A DNA stretch of 64,000 nt, taken from contig PWWP01000345.1 in NCBI GenBank assembly GCA_003562075.1, positions 1 through 64,000 on the forward strand, given 5' to 3'. Both the position numbers and the translations under genes were made by a program. This document shows positions 39,255 through 47,382 of the stretch, piece after piece; position 1 is the stretch's first letter; each line of letters begins with the position of its first letter. The notes under the pieces are model-generated. The model saw nothing but the letters and a program-made list of their open reading frames with translations, searched no databases and had not been told where the DNA came from. This DNA is from Gemmatimonadota bacterium. Its GTDB lineage: Bacteria > Gemmatimonadota > Gemmatimonadetes > Longimicrobiales > Gaopeijiaceae.

Positions 39255-39904
39255 TGGCCTATGGGCTTCTCCTCCTGGCCTATGTGGTAGGTGCCACGCC
39301 TTCCAGCCTCTGGATGGGAAGGGTAGTCTATGGAGTCGACCTTCGCCGGGAAGGGAGTGGGAACCTGGGCGCTACCAACACCTTCCGGGTCCTGGGATGG
39401 AAGGCAGCCCTCCCCGTGTTCCTGGCGGACATCCTGAAGGGATACCTTCCCGTGGCACTCTTCCCGGGAATCGCCGGTATCAACGGCGCCGGATGGGCTC
39501 TGGCCTTTGGTGCAGCTGCCATCCTGGGACACGTCTTCTCCTTCTGGGTGGGCTTCCGAGGAGGAAAGGGCGTAGCCACCAGCACGGGCGTCTTCCTGGC
39601 TCTCGCACCGTTGGCCCTCCTCGCCGTTCTGGTGGTGTGGAGCGCCCTTGTGGCGACGACGCGGATCGTGTCGCTGGGATCGATCGCCGCGGCTGCCACA
39701 CTGCCCGTTGCGATTCTTCTGGTCCCCAACGAAGGGGGAGCCTCGCTGGTACTCTTCGCCTCCGGACTCGCTCTTTTCGTCATCTGGGCCCATCGGGAGA
39801 ACCTGGCCCGCTTGGCCAGGGGCGAGGAGGCCAGATTCGGAAGTCGAGCCTCACAGGACTCATCACCTGCAGGAGACAAACGGGAGGCCGCACATGACGG
39901 GTGA
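39251..39904 (+). CDS. plsY: Acyl-phosphate glycerol-3-phosphate acyltransferase PlsY
   Basis: GSGNLGATNTFRVLG, GHVFSFWVGFRGGKGVATSTG. Confidence 0.94.
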   Translation: MMAYGLLLLAYVVGATPSSLWMGRVVYGVDLRREGSGNLGATNTFRVLGWKAALPVFLADILKGYLPVALFPGIAGINGAGWALAFGAAAILGHVFSFWVGFRGGKGVATSTGVFLALAPLALLAVLVVWSALVATTRIVSLGSIAAAATLPVAILLVPNEGGASLVLFASGLALFVIWAHRENLARLARGEEARFGSRASQDSSPAGDKREAAHDG

Positions 39905-40970
39905 TCGGACCGCCGGTCCTTCCCCCGGGTCGAGGACGATTGAGAGCGCCGGGCCCGAATCCATTCGAGCCGCTGTCGTCGGCGCCGGAAGCTGGGGCAC
40001 CGCGTTGGCACTACTCCTGGACCGGAATGGCCATGAAGTGCGGCTTTGGAGTCACAATCCCCATGTCGTGGATGAGATTGACGAGCATGGCGAGAATCGG
40101 AGCTACCTGCCCGGTATCCAGGTCCCGTCCAGCGTGTCAGTTGTCACAGACATGGCATCCGCCCTGGAAGGCGCACAGGTCGTAGTTTCTGTGACACCTT
40201 CCCAGTACGTGGGTGAAGTCATGGCTCGTGCAGCTGCTCACCTGGAGCCGGACGCGCTGGTGGTGAGTGCGTCGAAGGGAATCGAGGTAAGCACGCTCCG
40301 ACGGATGGACCAGGTACTGGCAGACCTTCTCCCGACCTCCTGCCACGACCGGCTCTCGGTCCTCTCGGGCCCGTCCTTCGCAATTGAAGTTGCAGAGCAA
40401 CGCCCAACGGCAGTGGTGGCGGCCAGCCGATCTCGGGAAGCTCGGCTGCGAACCCAGGAAATCTTCTCATCCCGTAATTTTCGAGTCTACACGAACCCGG
40501 ACGTCATCGGCGTCGAGCTGGGCGGTGCGGTAAAGAACGTCATCGCCCTTGCAGCAGGTGTGGCCGCTGGCCTGGAGCTGGGAAGAAACACCCAAGCGGC
40601 CTTGATCACGCGCGGGTTGGCTGAGATGACTCGTCTCGGGATTGCGCTGGGAGCGAAGCCTTCCACCTTCTCCGGGCTCGCGGGCATGGGCGACCTGGTT
40701 CTGACTTGCACCGGTGAGATCTCCCGCAATCGAACGGTGGGCTCTCGGCTGGGCAGGGGAGAGGCGCTGGACGACATCCTGGCAGACATGCGAGCCGTAG
40801 CCGAAGGGGTGAGGACAGCCCCTGCTGTGCTGGCCCTGGCCCGGAAAGAGGGTGTGGAGATGCCTATCGCCAGCCAGGTCTGTCGAATGTTGGATGGAGA
40901 GGTGAAACCGCGTTCAGCAGTGGAGGAGCTCATGACTCGAGACCCGAAACCGGAGACGTGGAGTTCATGA
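39894..40970 (+). CDS. gpsA: NAD(P)-dependent glycerol-3-phosphate dehydrogenase
   Basis: VVGAGSWGTALALLL, SGPSFAIEV, ELGGAVKNVIALAAGVAAGL. Confidence 0.95.
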   Translation: MTGDRTAGPSPGSRTIESAGPESIRAAVVGAGSWGTALALLLDRNGHEVRLWSHNPHVVDEIDEHGENRSYLPGIQVPSSVSVVTDMASALEGAQVVVSVTPSQYVGEVMARAAAHLEPDALVVSASKGIEVSTLRRMDQVLADLLPTSCHDRLSVLSGPSFAIEVAEQRPTAVVAASRSREARLRTQEIFSSRNFRVYTNPDVIGVELGGAVKNVIALAAGVAAGLELGRNTQAALITRGLAEMTRLGIALGAKPSTFSGLAGMGDLVLTCTGEISRNRTVGSRLGRGEALDDILADMRAVAEGVRTAPAVLALARKEGVEMPIASQVCRMLDGEVKPRSAVEELMTRDPKPETWSS

Positions 40971-41359
40971 CGGACCCGACACCAGGCGATCCGCCTCCGC
41001 GGCGACCAGTGGCTCGGAAGGAGTACTACTCAATCGGAGAGGTATGTGAGCTCACGGGCTTGAAAGCCCATGTTCTCCGCTACTGGGAAACCCAGTTCCG
41101 AATCCTACAACCGGGAAAGAACCAAGCTGGGAATCGGGTCTATCGTCCCAGGGAAATCAAGCTGATCCTCCTCCTGAAATATCTGCTTCACGATCAGAAA
41201 TACACCATCGAAGGTGCCCGCCAGCGACTGCATCAGATGCGACAGGAGGGAGACCCGGAAGACCACGCAGATGAGATCCTCTCATCGGATTTCTTGAGTG
41301 CCATGAAAGATGAGCTTCGGACGGTGCTGGACGTCCTGACCCTCCCTGAAAACACCTGA
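40967..41359 (+). CDS. MerR family transcriptional regulator
   Basis: YYSIGEVCELTGLKAHVLRYWETQFRILQPGKNQAGNRVYRPREIKLILLLK. Confidence 0.88.
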   Translation: MTDPTPGDPPPRRPVARKEYYSIGEVCELTGLKAHVLRYWETQFRILQPGKNQAGNRVYRPREIKLILLLKYLLHDQKYTIEGARQRLHQMRQEGDPEDHADEILSSDFLSAMKDELRTVLDVLTLPENT

Positions 41360-41410
41360 TCCCGGCCTGCGTTCTCGGACCTTCGTGATCAAACCCAAAT
41401 GCCGTTCTAT

Positions 41411-42160
41411 ATGAATATCCTCTGCACCAATGATGACGGTTACCTGGCCACCGGACTCCGGGTTCTGGCCTCCGCAGCCCGGAATCTGGGGAACGTGACG
41501 ATCGTTGCTCCGGACCGGGAACAGAGCGCCACCAGCCACTCCCTGACACTCCACCACCCCCTCCGAAGTCGCCGTGCCGCTGACGGCGCCCTTGTGGTGG
41601 ACGGCACCCCGACGGACTGTGTGATCTTGGCTGTGAACGCCCTCATGGATCATCGCCCCGACATCTGCTTTTCCGGGGTGAACCACGGGGCCAACATGGG
41701 TGAGGATGTACTCTATTCGGGCACGGTGGCCGCGGCCATGGAGGCCACCGTCCTGGGAATCCCATCGGTAGCGGTATCCTATGCCGGACCCGAATTCGAA
41801 TCCATCGAAGCTTGGGAAGCCCCCCTGGCAGACCTCCTGGTGGGGGTCGTCGAGCGATCCGACTTCCCCACGTCCACTCTCCTGAATGTCAATCTCCCCC
41901 CCATCTCTCCAAGCGACATCAAGGGAGTAAGGGTAACCTCTTTAGGAGAAAGGAGATACTCGGAGTCACTCACCCGGTCTCGCGATCCCAGCGGGAAGGA
42001 GTACTACTGGATTGGAGGGGGAGCCCGGGAGTGGAAAGGTGACGGGGATTCGGACTTTCGGGCTATCCATGAGGGGTACATTTCGGTGACTCCCCTTCAC
42101 CTGGACCTGACCAACTACTCGCTTCTGGAGGAGATTCGAGGGTGGAACCTGGATCTGTAG
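41411..42160 (+). CDS. surE: 5'/3'-nucleotidase SurE
   Basis: ILCTNDDGYLATGLRVL, APDREQSATSHSLTL, SGVNHGANMGEDVLYSGTVAAAMEA. Confidence 0.95.
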   Translation: MNILCTNDDGYLATGLRVLASAARNLGNVTIVAPDREQSATSHSLTLHHPLRSRRAADGALVVDGTPTDCVILAVNALMDHRPDICFSGVNHGANMGEDVLYSGTVAAAMEATVLGIPSVAVSYAGPEFESIEAWEAPLADLLVGVVERSDFPTSTLLNVNLPPISPSDIKGVRVTSLGERRYSESLTRSRDPSGKEYYWIGGGAREWKGDGDSDFRAIHEGYISVTPLHLDLTNYSLLEEIRGWNLDL

Positions 42161-42816
42161 ACGACTTCCGATACGTGGGCGCCCGCCGGCGACTCATCGA
42201 GGCCATTCGGGCCTCAGGAATCGACGACCTGGAGATCCTTCGCCACTTCGATCAGGTTCCTCGACATCTCTTCATCCCGGAAGGGATGCTCCACCGCGCG
42301 TACGATGACGCTCCGGTCCCCATCGGATTCGGGCAGACTGCATCCCAGCCTTCCCTCCAGGCCTTCTACCTGCACCTCCTTCGCCCCAACCCCGAAGACA
42401 GGATCCTGGAAGTCGGAACCGGGAGCGGGTTCCTTACGGCCCTTCTGGCCCTCATGGGTGATCGAGTCTACTCGGTGGAACGCATCCGAGGTCTTTCGTC
42501 CCGGGCTCGAAAGGTCTTGGACGCCATGGGGTTCCAGAATGTGGCGCTCATGACGGGAGACGGGACCATCGGATGGAGAAAATTTGCCCCGTATCAGGTC
42601 ATCACCGTGGCCGCTGCGTCGCCTGAGGTCCCGCATGCCCTGGTGGATCAGTTGGCTGAAGGTGGCCGGCTCCTGATCCCGGTAGGAGAACGGGAGGTCC
42701 AGGACCTCCTCCTCATCCGAAGACGAGAAGGGGAGATACTCCAGGAGAGCGTCCGGGAGGGGTGCACTTTCGTGCCCCTCCTGGGCCGCTATGGATGGGA
42801 TGAGGACGGAGGGTGA
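42142..42816 (+). CDS. pcm: Protein-L-isoaspartate O-methyltransferase
   Basis: DDAPVPIGFGQTASQPSLQAFYL, ILEVGTGSGFLTALLALM; GTG start. Confidence 0.92.
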   Translation: MEPGSVDDFRYVGARRRLIEAIRASGIDDLEILRHFDQVPRHLFIPEGMLHRAYDDAPVPIGFGQTASQPSLQAFYLHLLRPNPEDRILEVGTGSGFLTALLALMGDRVYSVERIRGLSSRARKVLDAMGFQNVALMTGDGTIGWRKFAPYQVITVAAASPEVPHALVDQLAEGGRLLIPVGEREVQDLLLIRRREGEILQESVREGCTFVPLLGRYGWDEDGG

Positions 42817-43417
42817 CGTTCCGATCAGTTCGGTCCGGGATTCGGCAACTCCCGGTGCAACCATCGAGGAAGGCCCATATATTCTGGTTCAGTGGAACCG
42901 ACGGAAGTTGAACCCCTTCCAAACCCGGGAGTACGGAACCTCCATGTCTTTGAGATCGAATGACCGTGCAGGTGATCACGGCCGCCCCACTGGCCTCGGT
43001 GATGACGACGGGGATGAAGGAGAAGTCCAGCATCCACGATCCGATCGACTCCCACCGCCAGCCTTCCCACCCGGTCAACGGAGAGCCTGGGTACATAGGC
43101 CCAGGACCAGAGAGGGGGAACCGCAGGACCAGGGAGGGGCGATCCCCGACGATGCCTTCTTCTCTCCTCACGACCCTCTCCGCCGAATAGAGGACCTCCA
43201 CGCCCACGGCGGGCAGTCGGCGGAGGAAGAGGCTCCCGAGCGCCACCTGAGTGACGAGGAAGTGGCAACACTCCTGGAGCAGTTGGCCAGGGAGATCCGC
43301 AACTACGAGGGAGGGCGGTTCCTCTGGAAGGCCGGTGTGCCCCCCTTGGAAGGGGCCATCCGAGGCCTGATCTCCGGGTATCTTCGATTGGGGCGAAGGG
43401 AAGGGGAGCGAAACTGA
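42791..43417 (+). CDS. Hypothetical protein (N-terminal extent uncertain)
   Basis: Open frame whose C-terminus (LSDEEVATLLEQLAREIRNYEGGRFLWKAGVPPLEGAIRGLISGYLRLGR) looks protein-like; N-terminal half low complexity; overlapping antisense ORFs. Confidence 0.35.
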   Translation: MDGMRTEGDVPISSVRDSATPGATIEEGPYILVQWNRRKLNPFQTREYGTSMSLRSNDRAGDHGRPTGLGDDDGDEGEVQHPRSDRLPPPAFPPGQRRAWVHRPRTREGEPQDQGGAIPDDAFFSPHDPLRRIEDLHAHGGQSAEEEAPERHLSDEEVATLLEQLAREIRNYEGGRFLWKAGVPPLEGAIRGLISGYLRLGRREGERN

Positions 43418-43467
43418 TTCCGGCCCTTCAACGGAAGGTCGCACCTGCGTACTTTACTTCTGCTTTC

Positions 43468-43541
43468 GTCCTCGTAGCTCAGGTGGATAGAGCGGCTGCC
43501 TCCTAAGCAGCAGGCCCCAGGTTCGAGTCCTGGCGAGGACG
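43468..43541 (+). tRNA. tRNA-Arg(CCT)
   Basis: Acceptor GTCCTCG/CGAGGAC, anticodon loop CTCCTAA in GCTGC/GCAGC, T-arm GGTTCGAGTCC. Confidence 0.95.
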
Positions 43542-43542
43542 C

Positions 43543-44358
43543 TCAACTATACTCGTCCACCCCCGACAAGATCCTGGGGAGGGCCACTCCCGCCCCTTCC
43601 CGAATCTGCCATTGAGCCAGCCGGCTCAGCGGCGTCTCTTCCGGATTCACCTCCACGATGGATCCTCCACCCTGGGCCGTTGCCTGAGGGATGGACGCTG
43701 CCGGGTGCACGACGGCACTCGTACCCGCGACCAGGCATACCTGGGCTCGGGCTGCTGCCTCGAAGGCGGCGTTCAAGACACCCTGATCCAACATTTCGCC
43801 GAACCAGACCACCGCAGGACGAAGGAGTGCCCCACAGGTGCGGCAGGAGGGAAGGGTGGCTTCCGAACTCGTATCCACCCGGTCCCTGTTTCGCTCCCGG
43901 TAGCTGCATCGACTGCACCGGAGGGTCAGGATATCTCCATGCAGATGGAGCATGCGATCTTGAGCCCCTGAGCTGCCCCGAGCCTTCTCTTGGGTACTCA
44001 CTTCCTCCAGGGCTCGGGCATGGAGCCCGTCCACATTCTGCGTCACCAGGACGGCATCGTTCCGGTGGAGAAGAAACCTGGCAATAGCGTAATGACCGGG
44101 ATTGGGGTGGCAGTCCAGGACAGCCTGACGCCGCATATCGTACCAGCTCCAGACAAGGCAGGGATCCCGCTGAAAGGCACCTGGGGTGGCAAGGTCTTCC
44201 GGACGATAGTGCTTCCAGAGGCCCTCCACCGGGTCCCGGAAGGTCGGCACCCCCGAGTCGGCACTCACGCCAGCCCCAGTCAGAATCACGACGCCTCGGG
44301 CACGGCGGATCGCCTGAGTCGCCTCAAGCCCCACATCGGACGGTCTGCCCTCAGCCAC
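43543..44358 (-). CDS. cobB: Sir2 family NAD-dependent protein deacylase (CobB-like)
   Basis: LTGAGVSADSGVPTFRD, TQNVDGLH, HLHGD, four Zn Cys; WYDMRR carries a class III YxxR motif. Confidence 0.92.
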   Translation of the reverse strand: MAEGRPSDVGLEATQAIRRARGVVILTGAGVSADSGVPTFRDPVEGLWKHYRPEDLATPGAFQRDPCLVWSWYDMRRQAVLDCHPNPGHYAIARFLLHRNDAVLVTQNVDGLHARALEEVSTQEKARGSSGAQDRMLHLHGDILTLRCSRCSYRERNRDRVDTSSEATLPSCRTCGALLRPAVVWFGEMLDQGVLNAAFEAAARAQVCLVAGTSAVVHPAASIPQATAQGGGSIVEVNPEETPLSRLAQWQIREGAGVALPRILSGVDEYS

Positions 44359-44731
44359 GGAGGAAGGCCCCAGCCAGGAGAGCCCAGCCTGCGAGGAATG
44401 CCAGCCCCCCTAGAGGGGTTATCATACCAAGACGGCCAACACCCGTAATGGCAAGTAGATACAAGGACCCGGAAAACACCAGGGTCCCCATGATGAACAG
44501 CCAACCCGAGGCCACAGCCAACCCGCCGTGTAGGTGACCCGCCAAGGCCACCACGAGGAGAAGAGCGAGGGCGTGCGTGGTCTGATACCGAATACCGATC
44601 TCGAACACCTCCAGCGCCCTGGGCTCCAGCCGTCCCTCCAACGCATGAGCCCCAAAGGCTCCCAGCGCTACCGCCAGGAGAGCCAGGACCGCACCCAGAA
44701 CCCCGAACAGTCGAACCATGCCGTCGTCCAT
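44351..44731 (-). CDS. DUF423 family membrane protein
   Basis: LGAVLALLAVALGAFGAHALEGRLEPRALEVFEIGIRYQTTHALALLL...TPLGGLAFLAGWALL. Confidence 0.9.
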   Translation of the reverse strand: MDDGMVRLFGVLGAVLALLAVALGAFGAHALEGRLEPRALEVFEIGIRYQTTHALALLLVVALAGHLHGGLAVASGWLFIMGTLVFSGSLYLLAITGVGRLGMITPLGGLAFLAGWALLAGAFLRG

Positions 44732-44869
44732 GATCAACCTACCTCCCCCCCAGGGACTCCTGCGCTTCGGCCGGAATCGGCCGAGTAGCATCGCTTGAGG
44801 TCATTCTTCGCACCATAGCCCGGAAGGTTCCATGGCCCCCACAAGTCCGTTGCCTTACCTGAGAATCCG

Positions 44870-44898
44870 TTGACCAGGGTAGGCACATGGCATATGTT
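44870..44898 (+). promoter_or_regulatory. Candidate sigma70-type promoter
   Basis: TTGACC, 17-nt spacer, TATGTT, upstream of the TPR gene at 44991. Confidence 0.55.
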
Positions 44899-44926
44899 TT
44901 CGGGTCTATACGCCCGTTGCATGCTC

Positions 44927-44966
44927 GCGAGGGGTCCGGACGAGAAAACGTCGCCGGACCCCTCGC
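44927..44966 (+). promoter_or_regulatory. 5'-leader stem-loop
   Basis: Perfect 13-bp inverted repeat GCGAGGGGTCCGG/CCGGACCCCTCGC between promoter and start codon. Confidence 0.6.
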
Positions 44967-44990
44967 TCCACTGAACCCCATGTCGTTCGA

Positions 44991-45686
44991 ATGGCCAAGC
45001 AACGCCCCTCGTCTCCCAAGTCCTCCCCAACCGGAAGTGCGGACGACGCATTCAGCGCCCGGGTCCTCCAGTTCGTGGCATGGGCCCGGAACCGCACCGA
45101 GGTACTCATCGCCGCCATAGTGGTGGCGGTCCTCCTGGTGGGTGGTACCGTCTATTATTTCCAGCAACGGTCCGCACAGCTGGACCGGGCGGCTGCTGAG
45201 ATTCAGGAAATCCAGCAGACCCTTGCTTTCACCGAAGCAGGCGAGGCCACAAACCGACTCCGGGAATTTCTGGCGCAGTTCGGGGGAACGCCATACGGGA
45301 TCGAGGCACGCTTGGCGCTGGCTGAGATCCTACTCGACGAAGGCGATTCAGAAGAGGCTGTCGCCGTCCTTTCGGAGGTGGCACCATCCTTCCGAAACCC
45401 ACTCAGAGTTCAGGCCACCGAACTCCTGGCAGTCGCTCACGAGGCAGCGGAGGACTGGGAGGCAGCCGCTGAGGTCCACTCCCAGATCCTGGAGCGAGCC
45501 GAGCTCCGGTTCCAGCGCCGTGACGCTGCCCAGGGACTGGCTCGGAGCTACCTGGCGCTGGGAGACACCTCCGCGGCTGTGGACGCCTATCGACGAACCA
45601 TCAGCGAGTTGGATGAGGACGATGACGAGAGCCGGAATTACTTCGAGATGCGTCTGGCCGAGCTGACTGGCGGCGCACCGGAGTAG
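44991..45686 (+). CDS. YfgM-like TM-anchored tetratricopeptide protein
   Basis: N-terminal TM VLIAAIVVAVLLVGGTVYYF followed by TPR-like helices. Confidence 0.7.
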   Translation: MAKQRPSSPKSSPTGSADDAFSARVLQFVAWARNRTEVLIAAIVVAVLLVGGTVYYFQQRSAQLDRAAAEIQEIQQTLAFTEAGEATNRLREFLAQFGGTPYGIEARLALAEILLDEGDSEEAVAVLSEVAPSFRNPLRVQATELLAVAHEAAEDWEAAAEVHSQILERAELRFQRRDAAQGLARSYLALGDTSAAVDAYRRTISELDEDDDESRNYFEMRLAELTGGAPE

Positions 45687-45723
45687 GCACCGCACTTCGT
45701 CATCTCATCCCCACAGGGGATCG

Positions 45724-45759
45724 CGCCCCGGAGGAGAGCTTCTTCCTCCGGGGCGTTTT
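45724..45759 (+). terminator. Rho-independent terminator
   Basis: CGCCCCGGAGGA...TCCTCCGGGGCG followed by TTTT. Confidence 0.85.
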
Positions 45760-45783
45760 CTGTATGTGCCTGAGTGACGGACT

Positions 45784-45829
45784 TCACCTCGGTGCTTGGA
45801 CGACGACGTAATCACCTCGGGGCTTGAAC
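45784..45829. repeat. Short tandem-like direct repeat, two 18-bp copies
   Basis: TCACCTCGGTGCTTGGAC and TCACCTCGGGGCTTGAAC, 16/18 identical, starts 28 bp apart. Confidence 0.5.
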
Positions 45830-46006
45830 AGAGACGGAAGCCGCGCTTCGGCTGGCGCGGTGTACGATGGAGGCCCACCAGCCTCCACGAGCGGGACAGA
45901 ATCACCAGGGCCAGTTCATTGCAGGAAGCTTCGACGGGACGGGACTGGGGGGGCTGGATCCAATACTCATGTGGACCGGGCAGGGGTTTTCCACATCCAA
46001 TCCCCA

Positions 46007-46034
46007 GGGTCTCATAATGTATATTATGTAAAGT
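46007..46034 (+). other. dif: Putative dif site (XerC/XerD chromosome dimer resolution)
   Basis: GGGTCTCATAA-TGTATA-TTATGTAAAGT versus E. coli dif GGTGCGCATAA-TGTATA-TTATGTTAAAT: 23/28 identical, central hexamer identical; in a convergent intergenic gap at the gene-strand switch. Confidence 0.85.
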
Positions 46035-46077
46035 ACGAGAGGAGCGAACCAGAATCCTTCCCCCGAGAACCCATCCC

Positions 46078-46764
46078 CTACCGCCGGGTCGATGAGCCCG
46101 AGATCGTCGACGAAATCCGCTCCTGGAGCTGGACGGAAAGAGGCGAACCCGATAGATCCCTCAGTCGGGTTGCCAGGAGCCGTTCGAAGCCTGGCAATCG
46201 AGCCTCCCGTTCCTCCCGATCGGTGATGGCCTCAAACTGGAGCGGCCGACCAAATGCCAGCCGGATCCGGGCCCCAGGCTGAGGAAGGGCCAGCCATCGA
46301 GGCCAGTACTGGAAAGTCCCGCCAACGCCGACAGGCACGATCGGAACACCCGCTCGGAGGGCCAGGTGAAGGGTCCCTCGCCGAAATGGATAGATGGAAC
46401 CGTCCCAGCTCCGTTCTCCTTCCGGGTAGATGCACACCCCTTCCCCTCGATCCAGGAGGCGGAGGGCGACCCTGACGCATTGGGGATCTACCTGGTACCG
46501 TCGCACCGGAAAGGCGCCAATCCTCGGCAATAACCACCGGACACCAGGCACCCCGAACTGGGTGCTCTTGGTCATGGAGTGGACACTCCGGGGGCAGCAG
46601 GACTGGACCAGGAAGGGGTCCACGACACTCTGGTGATTCGGAAGGATGAGGAAGGGCCCCTTCATGGGGACATTGTCCAACCCCTCCACCTCGATCCGCG
46701 CCGTGGCTCGCAGAAACCAGCGAGTCGGGTGTGCCAGCGTCCAATAGAGAGGGTGCGTGGCCAT
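46078..46764 (-). CDS. 1-acyl-sn-glycerol-3-phosphate acyltransferase-like (PlsC family)
   Basis: NHQSVVDPFLV (NHxxxxD), YPEGERS. Confidence 0.88.
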   Translation of the reverse strand: MATHPLYWTLAHPTRWFLRATARIEVEGLDNVPMKGPFLILPNHQSVVDPFLVQSCCPRSVHSMTKSTQFGVPGVRWLLPRIGAFPVRRYQVDPQCVRVALRLLDRGEGVCIYPEGERSWDGSIYPFRRGTLHLALRAGVPIVPVGVGGTFQYWPRWLALPQPGARIRLAFGRPLQFEAITDREEREARLPGFERLLATRLRDLSGSPLSVQLQERISSTISGSSTRR

Positions 46765-46770
46765 GAACCG

Positions 46771-47382
46771 TCAGCCTACCTGTATCCGAGGTTGGAATTC
46801 GATGATCCTGCCCCAGCCCTGCTCGACCCAGTGGCGACGGAGCGCCTCGCAGAGCCCGAGCTCCCATCGCCGGGTCGAGTCCTTGGCAAGACGCAGGCTG
46901 ACGAGGCGACCTCGTCCAAGGGTGATCTGGATGCTGGACGAGGAGGCCTGAACCGCCCTCATCTGGCCCAACGGCCAGTTTCGTATCGTGCCCCTGCCCT
47001 TAGGACGAAAGCGCAAGGAATCCTCTGCCAGGGTCAGGACTCCAACCGAAGGAGGACCGAAACGCTCCACGAAGCCGAGCAGCTCTCCTCGGAATCGGAT
47101 CGGGTCCTGGTCGGTGGCCTCCCGCATGGAGGCCTCGGCCTCCCAGGGGAGTCCCCCCTGCCCTGCCGGACCGGTACTTCCGTCTGCTCCTATCACCCCC
47201 TGGACCAGCTCGGAAGCCGGCAGCAGACGTTCCACCCCCTGACTCCGATACAGAATCCCCTGGCGGCGACTGTCCACTTCAAATACGGCACCACAGCTTT
47301 GGCAAGAGGCTCGCGCTCCCTTCCCTTCCATGGAAGATGACCCGCAAGCGGCGCAGCGGAAGAGGAGATCCGAAAGTGACAT
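46771..47382 (-). CDS. Hypothetical protein with N-terminal zinc ribbon
   Basis: FRCAACGSSSMEGKGARASCQSCGAVFEVDSRRQGILYR; abuts the GT2 gene. Confidence 0.6.
   Translation of the reverse strand: MSLSDLLFRCAACGSSSMEGKGARASCQSCGAVFEVDSRRQGILYRSQGVERLLPASELVQGVIGADGSTGPAGQGGLPWEAEASMREATDQDPIRFRGELLGFVERFGPPSVGVLTLAEDSLRFRPKGRGTIRNWPLGQMRAVQASSSSIQITLGRGRLVSLRLAKDSTRRWELGLCEALRRHWVEQGWGRIIEFQPRIQVG

Noticed and set aside
42713-43444. 243-aa - strand ORF across the pcm 3' end and the unassigned block
   Set aside because: Overlaps pcm and has no recognisable motif; kept only as part of the unassigned-region finding.
46013-46028. CATAATGTATATTATG as a simple transcription-factor operator or promoter -10
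   Set aside because: It lies between convergent genes with no gene to drive, and the full 28-bp match to dif including both Xer arms is a better explanation.
45824-46282. 152-aa + ORF through the dif gap
   Set aside because: Runs into the antisense of a well-supported acyltransferase; composition not protein-like; the dif motif explains the AT-rich patch.
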